A stretch of DNA of 13,866 nucleotides from an uncultured Lachnospiraceae bacterium (GTDB taxonomy: Bacteria; Bacillota; Clostridia; Lachnospirales; Lachnospiraceae). A model generated the notes under the pieces. The model was not told the DNA's origin and made no database searches. It saw only the letters and a program-made list of their open reading frames with translations. Each line of letters begins with the position of its first letter. Position 1 is the stretch's first letter. Of this stretch, positions 6,123 to 12,657 are shown in pieces. Made by a program: the position numbers and the translations under genes. The stretch lies in the NCBI GenBank assembly GCA_910577445.1, contig CAJTMZ010000001.1, positions 1 to 13,866 of the forward strand, read 5' to 3'.

Positions 6123-7496
6123 TTAATTTTCCTCCTCTGCATTTTCTAACGCATTTCTGATTTTATCAATAATTTCTTTTATTTCCTTCTCACTGGTAAG
6201 CTCATGGGCATCATTTTTTTCATCGTCATAAGGCTTCTGCCTTATTTTTCTCTGGTGCTGCAAAAATTTCCACTGCAGCTTTTCGTTAGCTAAAAGCCGC
6301 AGATATATGTTGTACAGGCAATCGATTCTGGAAACCGCCTTAATAATCTTTGTCCCTGTACCGTATTCCTGATATGAATGGAGCTGCGCCTTCGAAAGTT
6401 TATAATAATCGTTCGAAAAAACCTCCTCAGCCATATCTGCAAACCGTATATAATTCGGTTTCTCCCAATCAATCAGGTAAATTTCTTCAATACTTTCCTC
6501 CGGCGTCGGAAAATCCTCTTTTTCTGCATATACGGAATGTTTAAATTCCTCAAATGTTGTCATTTTATCAGAATCCGATATCAGCTTTAACTCAAACCCC
6601 GGTGTAGTCGGAAGCGGAAACAGTAACTGACACATTTTTTTCGCAAAAAAAGCTTCCACCACCACGGAACTGTTTCCCGTATAAACTTTATCACATGCTG
6701 TTATCCACTGTTTTACAGATTCCCCATCGATAATTCTGAAATTATCATAGGTTTTCTCCAACATCCCAGCCATCCGGCTCGGGTGCCCGGGATGTGGTCT
6801 GAAAATCATATAAATATCTTTATCTTCTTTACAGATTTTTTCCATCCAGTCAAGTACGATGTGCTGTGAATCACACATGAATTTATAATATTCACGCCAG
6901 TTTTCCCCAAAGCGCATGCACATATCGTTAATATATGTCTGACTTAATGCATCTCCATAATAAGGCGATGCAAACAGTACTACTTTTTTATTCTGCGGAA
7001 TTTGATATTTTTCAAACAGCTCTTTCTTAGATGTATAGTAACGGCTTAGCGGATACCGCAGAAAATCCATTCCCACATGTCCGGTCAGCTTCACCTTCTC
7101 AGGGTCCATATGGGCCGCTTCAAGTAAACGCTTCTGATTCTGTTTTCCCCAGGATACACGCACCACGTCTTTCCCGATTTCCGTATAGTTTTTAAATGCA
7201 CCTTCTCTGTTTTCATCCTTCGGGTATACAATATTCTCCCACTGCATATCAATAATTTTGTCAAACTTAATGAAGTCTTTTACGTGCCACCGCAACGTCC
7301 GGTTACAGTAACAGGACATCATACACAACACCTTTGTGTGGTAGAGGGGCTTTGGGGAAAGCGCGTTTTTTGCGTCGTTTATAAAAATAATCTTTGTTTT
7401 ATATCCTCTTTTATCTAATTCATATTTTATCAGGCATAAATTTTCAAGTTCCCGAACCTTATGCTCATAAATGAAAAGGAAATCAAGTTCTGTCAT
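6123..7496 (-). CDS. GT-B surface carbohydrate biosynthesis transferase (TIGR04396/KpsS-like)
   Basis: A 457-residue soluble protein resembling the 'surface carbohydrate biosynthesis protein' family, related in layout to KpsS/polysialyltransferase/CDP-glycerophosphotransferase GT-B enzymes. Visible motifs are SWGKQNQKRL (115-124) followed by KVKLTGHVGMDFLRYP (134-149), a strand at 171-178 opening the second lobe, FRPHPGHP (232-239) and YTGNSSVVVEAFFAKK (272-287). The last two match the HPH and S-S/T-x-x-E donor-site elements of that superfamily. A charged C-terminal tail (about 405-457, rich in K and E) is likely a helix and could bind a partner or the membrane. It abuts the cytidylyltransferase gene with no spacer, so it is the best candidate to transfer the CMP-activated sugar. 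The start ATG 7496 has GGAG about 11 bases upstream. Function is inferred from motifs and context. Confidence 0.65.
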   Translation of the reverse strand: MTELDFLFIYEHKVRELENLCLIKYELDKRGYKTKIIFINDAKNALSPKPLYHTKVLCMMSCYCNRTLRWHVKDFIKFDKIIDMQWENIVYPKDENREGAFKNYTEIGKDVVRVSWGKQNQKRLLEAAHMDPEKVKLTGHVGMDFLRYPLSRYYTSKKELFEKYQIPQNKKVVLFASPYYGDALSQTYINDMCMRFGENWREYYKFMCDSQHIVLDWMEKICKEDKDIYMIFRPHPGHPSRMAGMLEKTYDNFRIIDGESVKQWITACDKVYTGNSSVVVEAFFAKKMCQLLFPLPTTPGFELKLISDSDKMTTFEEFKHSVYAEKEDFPTPEESIEEIYLIDWEKPNYIRFADMAEEVFSNDYYKLSKAQLHSYQEYGTGTKIIKAVSRIDCLYNIYLRLLANEKLQWKFLQHQRKIRQKPYDDEKNDAHELTSEKEIKEIIDKIRNALENAEEEN

Positions 7497-7520
7497 ATTC
7501 TTTATTTCTCCATTTTGGGC

Positions 7521-8453
7521 CTAACCCTCCCGAAATTCCTTTGTAATTCTGAAATAAGGCTTCGGTTCCCCTCCAAATTCCCTGAAAGCATGATTGACAT
7601 TTTTTATTACGCTGCCCTCGAAATCGAATTTAAGTCCTCTCTTATGCGCTTCCATAATAGAATAATCAATCAATAAATTATTTCCCTGAAACTGTTTTAA
7701 ATCCGGATTCGTTCCATTTAAAAGATAATAGACCGACATCTTATCCCATACCAGCATGGCCACGCTATGAGTATTCCCCTCACCATCTCTGGCGCATAAC
7801 AGCTTACCCGAATCTCTTTCCATACAGGCGTTATATATCTTTTTAAAGTACTCGAAAGAATATGGTATTTCTATTCCCTGTCTTTCAAAACTCATTTTAT
7901 TTATACTGTAAAACTCTTCTATATCCGTTTCTTCTTCTATGTGCAGATATTTTTCTGCCTTTCGCAGGACGTTTTTCAATTTAGAGGAGTATTCCTGTCT
8001 TACTCTTTCCATGTCTGAAGTATCTTCAATTACATAAGTATATTTTATAATTTCCTTATACTGTCGCCAGAAAAAGGGGAGATAATTTTTAAAATTATAG
8101 TGATACTGCTGCTCATACCTTATCAAGCCAAGACTTTCAATAAAATTACATATCTCATTTACAATTTTTTCTTCATAACTTTGCCTTGAAATAATTCCCT
8201 GCCCATCAGGATACTTTATCCAGATACCATTATTTTGGGTTAACATAATACGACCAATATATTTTCCTTCACTATCTTCCTGAAGAAAATACGTAAACGC
8301 CGCCTTAATATCCATATTGCTTCCCACAATATATACATCCCAATTGTTTTCACCACATACGGCATCAAGCCACCAGCCCTGAGAAAACAGTGGTATTGTA
8401 CTTTCTTTTTTACATAACTCCTTATATCTTTCCCTGTTCCTCATATCCTTCAC
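7521..8453 (-). CDS. FemAB/GNAT-like acyltransferase (Acetyltransf_6/BioF2 type)
   Basis: A 310-residue protein with the double-GNAT layout of FemAB-like proteins. The N-terminal FSQGWWLDAV (23-32) matches the usual 'QSxxWLDA' opening. A basic helix (about 152-170, KLKNVLRKAEKY) precedes the second GNAT lobe, and the C-terminal FDFEGSVIKNVNHAFREFGG (276-295) is the family's hallmark, with a polar acceptor site followed by PYFRITKE. Members move acyl or aminoacyl groups onto amines; next to a sugar aminotransferase, N-acylation of an amino sugar is the simplest reading. The GTG start at 8453 overlaps the methyltransferase stop by 4 bases (GTGA), implying translational coupling; the alternative ATG at 8444 has AAGG only 2 bases upstream, too close to serve. 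The acyl donor (acyl-CoA or charged tRNA) cannot be told. Confidence 0.72.
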   Translation of the reverse strand: MKDMRNRERYKELCKKESTIPLFSQGWWLDAVCGENNWDVYIVGSNMDIKAAFTYFLQEDSEGKYIGRIMLTQNNGIWIKYPDGQGIISRQSYEEKIVNEICNFIESLGLIRYEQQYHYNFKNYLPFFWRQYKEIIKYTYVIEDTSDMERVRQEYSSKLKNVLRKAEKYLHIEEETDIEEFYSINKMSFERQGIEIPYSFEYFKKIYNACMERDSGKLLCARDGEGNTHSVAMLVWDKMSVYYLLNGTNPDLKQFQGNNLLIDYSIMEAHKRGLKFDFEGSVIKNVNHAFREFGGEPKPYFRITKEFREG

Positions 8454-9181
8454 CGCTTTAGCTTACAGTTTACATATATTTCACTTCCGAACTCGGGCAT
8501 ATACTCCGTCAAATAATATAGACCATCTAAAACCGCTTCATTCAAAATACCTTGCTGCATCATATTATACATCTGCTCATGGGAAAAAGGTTTAACAAAA
8601 AAAGAACCGCTCTCTAAAATTTCGAATCCACTCTTTTCCATAATCTTTTTCAAGCTCTCACTATCAAAAACATTATTCTGTTGAAACTCTTCATTATTTT
8701 GAGATTTTGCATACAAATCAGCTAACATTCCCATTCGCATTCCTAAAAGGCGATGCATTGAATTCGCATTTGGAACAACAATATGGACAATTGTTTGAGG
8801 GTTACATAGCTTCGCAATCAATGAAAGAAATACTTCTGGTTCTTCCACTTCATGCAATAAAGATGAACAAATAATCATATCAAACTCCGGTGAAAGCTGG
8901 TTTACCTTTTCTTCAAAAAACCCCTTTATACAGGTAACTTTCTCTCTACCTTTCGCCAGTGTTACCGCATTTTCATAAAAATCGTCTGACGGCTCAACCA
9001 CCGTAAAATGAATATCGGATGCATAAAGAAACAGGGGCTCTTTTCCACATCCGATTTCAAGAACCTTTTCCGGTTTATAACGCTCTATGGTCTCAAGCAA
9101 TCGTTTTCTTCTGTATATTACTTTATACTTTTCAAATCCCGGAACCATATATTTTTTCGAATAATCTCCAATATCTCTCAT
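8450..9181 (-). CDS. Class I SAM-dependent methyltransferase
   Basis: A 243-residue Rossmann-fold methyltransferase. Motif I is VLEIGCGKEP (40-49), the SAM-binding glycine loop; the acidic residue ending strand 2 is E63 in TVVEPSD; motif III-like DMIICSSLLHEVEEP spans 101-115. The distal part (VVPNANSMHRLLGMRMG, 135-151) resembles sugar and small-molecule methyltransferases of the Methyltransf_11/23 type, with no membrane segment. It sits between a sugar aminotransferase and an N-acyltransferase and overlaps both by 4 bases, so the acceptor is probably the same amino sugar (O- or N-methylation). An alternative is capping of the glycan terminus to set chain length, known for some O-antigens. 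The start ATG 9181 forms ATGA with the upstream stop. The gene looks AT-richer than the distal ones (the row 8641-8700 counts 15 G+C of 60). Confidence 0.82.
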   Translation of the reverse strand: MRDIGDYSKKYMVPGFEKYKVIYRRKRLLETIERYKPEKVLEIGCGKEPLFLYASDIHFTVVEPSDDFYENAVTLAKGREKVTCIKGFFEEKVNQLSPEFDMIICSSLLHEVEEPEVFLSLIAKLCNPQTIVHIVVPNANSMHRLLGMRMGMLADLYAKSQNNEEFQQNNVFDSESLKKIMEKSGFEILESGSFFVKPFSHEQMYNMMQQGILNEAVLDGLYYLTEYMPEFGSEIYVNCKLKR

Positions 9182-10314
9182 CTTAATTTTTCTCCAACTG
9201 TCGTGACTATTACATCACATATACTATTCAGTGTTTCTTCTTCTAAATATGCATGCATAGGAAGTGATAAACACGTACTACACAATTTTTCTGTTATAGG
9301 ATATATCATACCTTCATATTTTTTATTTTTAAACGCTTCCTGACAATGCATTGGCTTTTTATAATAAATAGCAGATGGAATCCCCACTGCCCTTAAGCCT
9401 TGCATCACTTGTGTCCTTTGCTCTATACTTTGTAAACAAATGGTATACTGTGCCCAACTGGATACCATATTATCCAAAACTACAGGGATTTTAACAATCT
9501 CTTTTAATCTGTTGGAATATTCTGCCGCCACCAAATTACACTGTCCGATTTCTTCATCAAAAAACTTCAATTTTTCCAAAAGTATTGCTGCCTGCAACGT
9601 ATCTAACCGTGAATTCACTCCTATCCGTATATTATCATATTTATCTGTACCTTTCCCGTGAACCCTAAGCGAACGAAGAATATCTGCATATTCATCATTA
9701 TCAGTAAACACAGCGCCCCCATCCCCATAACATCCAAGAGGTTTTGCCGGAAAAAATGATGTAATTGCAATATTTCCAAAGCTACATGCCTTCTGCTTCC
9801 TGATGCTGCCACCAAATCCCTGCGCACCATCCTCCAGTAATAATAAATGATACTTATCAACAATTTTATTTATTGCATCATAATCTGCCGGCTGTCCAAA
9901 CAAATCTACTGTTATAACTACCTTCGGAACCAAACCACCATTTCCCGCCACTTCATTAATTGCATTTTCGAGGCTTGCTGGACTAATATTATAAGTAACT
10001 TCATCCACATCAACAAAAACCGGCGTTGCCCCCACCAAAGAAACAGCTTCTCCACTGGAAAAAAAGGTGAAATCAGGAACAAAGACTGCATCCCCCGGTC
10101 CGATATTCCACGCCATCAGCGCCAACTGTAATGCATCCGTACCATTACCGCAGGTAATACAATATTTTGTCCCAACATATTCTGACAGCTTTTCCTCCAA
10201 ATCATTAACCTGGAAGCCACTGATAAAATTTGTATTATCAATTACCTGTTGCATTGCTCTATCGATTTGCTCTTTATGCTCTCTATATTGTTGTTTCAAA
10301 TCCCTAAATTCCAT
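9178..10314 (-). CDS. DegT/DnrJ/EryC1/StrS sugar aminotransferase, WbpE-like
   Basis: A 378-residue PLP enzyme that transfers an amino group (usually from glutamate) to a keto-sugar nucleotide. Motifs: GNGTDALQLAL (56-66, cofactor phosphate), EDGAQGFGG (161-169, Asp to the pyridine nitrogen), and ITSFFPAKPLGCYGDGGA (184-201) with catalytic K191. The following NSRLDTLQAAIL (234-245) and the lysine context closely resemble, from memory, Pseudomonas WbpE, the C3 aminotransferase acting on UDP-3-keto-GlcNAcA. Length is normal. No matching UDP-sugar dehydrogenase or 3-oxidase (WbpA/WbpB type) lies in the window, so the substrate must be made by flanking or unlinked genes. Start ATG 10314 has AGAGGTG about 7 bases upstream, 33 bases after the GT4 stop. 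Family is secure; substrate position (C3 versus C4) is inference. Confidence 0.92.
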   Translation of the reverse strand: MEFRDLKQQYREHKEQIDRAMQQVIDNTNFISGFQVNDLEEKLSEYVGTKYCITCGNGTDALQLALMAWNIGPGDAVFVPDFTFFSSGEAVSLVGATPVFVDVDEVTYNISPASLENAINEVAGNGGLVPKVVITVDLFGQPADYDAINKIVDKYHLLLLEDGAQGFGGSIRKQKACSFGNIAITSFFPAKPLGCYGDGGAVFTDNDEYADILRSLRVHGKGTDKYDNIRIGVNSRLDTLQAAILLEKLKFFDEEIGQCNLVAAEYSNRLKEIVKIPVVLDNMVSSWAQYTICLQSIEQRTQVMQGLRAVGIPSAIYYKKPMHCQEAFKNKKYEGMIYPITEKLCSTCLSLPMHAYLEEETLNSICDVIVTTVGEKLR

Positions 10315-10347
10315 TTATATCACCTCTCTCTAATCCGTTTATTTTGA

Positions 10348-11457
10348 TTATGCTTTAAGATAGTCTATAATTGGCTTCATTAATATGGAATTGCTTGCAC
10401 ATTCCCTTGCTTTTGCTCGAAGAATCTCCGCAACTTTATCTTTACTCCCCACGTTTTTATAAAAAGAGTGGTAAAACTCAACCACCTGTAAAATATTGAC
10501 GGCTCTGTCGTCATTTGAGAACACCTTTACATAAGGATAATTCTCTCCAAGCACATCTATAGGCAGGCCTGAAATCATAGGAATTCCTTTTGCCATACAT
10601 TCTCTGGTCTTTAACGCCCCTATCGGTTCATTATAGTAACCCACTTTATATAACCCAAACGCCGCCAACGCAATATCCGCCTGGTCATACAACTCGTCCA
10701 ACTCTTTTCCTGTCGTAACCGGATAAAAAGTCACATATTCCTCCAGATGATATTTTTGAACCAGTTCTTTATATCTTTTCTTTTCAGGCCCTTCTCCAAC
10801 CAAATATAAATATACCTTACATTTCCCGCCCCCGCCGGCATAATATTCATGCATGCCTTCTATCACCCGCTCGTAGCCATGCTGCCTTTGCATATAAGCA
10901 ACCCCAAGAAGCGTCAATACATTTTCACGATATTCCCCTGAAACTTTTGTCTGGCTGTCCACATTAATTCCATTTGTTGTACAAATGGTAGGGACTCCAA
11001 ATATCTCGCTGTCCCTGGAATAAGTGACAAACCGGCTGATATATTTTTTCAGCTTTCCCCGATAAAGGATTTCCTTAATATAAAATGGCCATGCATTCCA
11101 CTTCCCGAAGTCATCTTTATCATACGGATAAGTAAATATTTCAATTAAAATCTTACATCTGGGATACCGTTTTCTGACTTCGCGGAAAAAACCCACATAC
11201 GCCCTGTCCGCCACAGTCCGCCGCACATAAATAAAATCCGGCTTCTTCAGCCTGGCAAGCGCTTTCTCATAATTTCTGGTAATAGATGCAGTAGGAAACA
11301 GGCCGATTATTCTCTGAAACAGAGTTCTCTCAACTGTCTCAATTTCCAGTTCGTGCATTTCAAAATACCGTTCAAATTCTTCCATCTGCATGTCAATTTT
11401 CTTGCTGACGCCTATAGAAGTTCTTCCCTGAAAATGAATATAGTATCCTCTTTTCAT
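10348..11457 (-). CDS. GT4-type (GT-B) glycosyltransferase
   Basis: A 369-residue retaining-type GT-B enzyme. The N-terminal lobe contains a basic patch and RRTVADRAYVGFF (79-91), which contacts acceptor in relatives. The donor lobe starts at about 180 (VLTLLGVAYMQRQHG) after the linker TNGINVD (161-167). GEGPEKKRYKEL (221-232) and KTRECMAKGIPMISG (283-297) are the usual nucleotide-sugar binding elements; the two glutamates (E277 and E286) stand one residue further apart than the canonical E-x7-E. It acts at the cytoplasmic face of the membrane on a lipid-linked intermediate. Start choice: ATG 11457 has GGAG 5 bases upstream; an in-frame TTG at 11475 would add six residues that overlap this site and is unlikely. 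A promoter candidate lies 38-67 bases upstream. Donor and linkage unknown. Confidence 0.85.
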   Translation of the reverse strand: MKRGYYIHFQGRTSIGVSKKIDMQMEEFERYFEMHELEIETVERTLFQRIIGLFPTASITRNYEKALARLKKPDFIYVRRTVADRAYVGFFREVRKRYPRCKILIEIFTYPYDKDDFGKWNAWPFYIKEILYRGKLKKYISRFVTYSRDSEIFGVPTICTTNGINVDSQTKVSGEYRENVLTLLGVAYMQRQHGYERVIEGMHEYYAGGGGKCKVYLYLVGEGPEKKRYKELVQKYHLEEYVTFYPVTTGKELDELYDQADIALAAFGLYKVGYYNEPIGALKTRECMAKGIPMISGLPIDVLGENYPYVKVFSNDDRAVNILQVVEFYHSFYKNVGSKDKVAEILRAKARECASNSILMKPIIDYLKA

Positions 11458-11462
11458 AGCAT

Positions 11463-11466
11463 CTCC
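11463..11466 (-). promoter_or_regulatory. Ribosome binding site deciding the GT4 start
   Basis: GGAG on the minus strand lies 5 bases before ATG 11457. It would fall inside the coding sequence if the upstream TTG at 11475 were used. Confidence 0.5.
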
Positions 11467-11495
11467 AATTACCAATATGTTCTAAATTCCCCCAA

Positions 11496-11524
11496 AGTAT
11501 AACACAATCCCACTTCTATTGCAA
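11496..11524 (-). promoter_or_regulatory. Putative internal sigma-A promoter ahead of the GT4 gene
   Basis: On the minus strand TTGCAA (11519-11524; 4 of 6 to TTGACA) is followed by exactly 17 bases and TATACT (11496-11501; 5 of 6 to TATAAT), with a TG one base before it (extended -10, TGTTATACT). The start site would fall near 11489, leaving a leader of about 32 bases to ATG 11457. The -35 overlaps the stop codon of the AlgJ-like gene, so it would let the sugar-assembly genes be expressed apart from the O-acetylation pair. Not tested. Confidence 0.45.
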
Positions 11525-12649
11525 ATCCGTTGTGTTAAGGACTTCCACCTGGAATGTTCCTGAGGCCAAAATTCTCTCCGCATTTTCAAACAGCACAACA
11601 TCCGGATTGTAATGCTCCACCAAATTCTTTAGCTTTAGATAATTGGAATTATGTACAGAAACCACTTCCTTATATCGTCCCTTATAAAATTTGGAGGAAT
11701 TAACCATATAACTGTCATGGAGAATTAAAATGGATGGCGCTTCAGGCAAACCGGTATTAATGTAATGTTCAAAATCTCCTGTTACCAACTCTCTCCCAAA
11801 ACTGTCCTCTTCACTGATATCTATAATTCCCTGCTCTCCTTTAAGCCCATAAGATGGCACTTCTTCGTATACATAAAAACAGGACTGAACCATCTTCTCT
11901 TTGCATTCAAAATAAAGCTCCAACTGATTTTCGTCAAGAGGGATAAGGCCGGTTTCCGCCCTGCTAAAATATTTGTCTATCAATTGATTACCGAGCAGAT
12001 TGCCGAAATCGTTCCAATGCAACGCATCATATCTCACATAATAAATATCATGTTCTTCTTTTGCCCTCAAAAATTCCTCTTTCGGATAAATATAAGGTAC
12101 GTTCTGCTCCTTCAACCGTTCCAATAATATATCCGTCCGGGACAGATTCCCTTTTACATTAATATTCCGCGGCATACATTCGGGATAAACAGATTTTTTA
12201 TCAGGAGCAAGAAAATACAAAAAAGGAATTTCCTTCTCTTCCAGATACATATTTACCCTTCCAAGCCATCCTGCAAACGCATTTACAAACTCTTCATCTT
12301 TCTCAAGATTTAAATGTTGGTAATCTTCAACATACTCCGGCATATTCCCCATAATATGTCCATTTTCCCCAAAGGTATATAGATTATGCTCAAGCTTATG
12401 AAATAACATGCTGTTTGCCGCTTCATAGGCATATACTGCCTGCTCTCTGAAGCCGATTCTTTTATTTACATATTCCTCCAGAGTATCCTGACTATGCATC
12501 CACTCCGATGTTTCAGGCAGTTGCGGCAGACAGGTATTGTCAATAATCGATACTTCATTTTTCCTATGGTCCATCATTATTAACGGCAATGTCATAATTA
12601 TAAGCACAGCCGCTATATATAAACCATGAATCTTTATATTTTGCAACAT
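11516..12649 (-). CDS. AlgJ/AlgX-like SGNH O-acetyltransferase partner
   Basis: A 377-residue membrane-anchored protein of the AlgJ/AlgX (SGNH-like) group, which takes acetyl groups passed across the membrane by the MBOAT partner and places them on polysaccharide outside the cell. One hydrophobic segment (about 8-26) forms a signal anchor. Next come the conserved KRIGFREQ (63-70, family 'RxGFR' region), YFLAPDKKSVYPE (145-157, typical of AlgJ/AlgX), YDALHWND (207-214, catalytic Asp/His) and LILHDSYM (308-315, candidate nucleophile S313). The acid and base are spaced D-x-x-H, whereas AlgX/AlgJ usually show D-x-H. It follows the MBOAT gene by 8 bases with AGAGGT just before ATG 12649. O-acetylation of the polymer is the likely role; D-alanylation (DltD) is less likely given the neighbours. 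Confidence 0.82.
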   Translation of the reverse strand: MLQNIKIHGLYIAAVLIIMTLPLIMMDHRKNEVSIIDNTCLPQLPETSEWMHSQDTLEEYVNKRIGFREQAVYAYEAANSMLFHKLEHNLYTFGENGHIMGNMPEYVEDYQHLNLEKDEEFVNAFAGWLGRVNMYLEEKEIPFLYFLAPDKKSVYPECMPRNINVKGNLSRTDILLERLKEQNVPYIYPKEEFLRAKEEHDIYYVRYDALHWNDFGNLLGNQLIDKYFSRAETGLIPLDENQLELYFECKEKMVQSCFYVYEEVPSYGLKGEQGIIDISEEDSFGRELVTGDFEHYINTGLPEAPSILILHDSYMVNSSKFYKGRYKEVVSVHNSNYLKLKNLVEHYNPDVVLFENAERILASGTFQVEVLNTTDLQ

Positions 12650-12657
12650 TTCTACCT

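Noticed and set aside
9621..9863. Minus-strand 80-codon open frame inside the aminotransferase
   Set aside because: It is in another frame of the well-supported DegT/WbpE-like gene and shows no motif.
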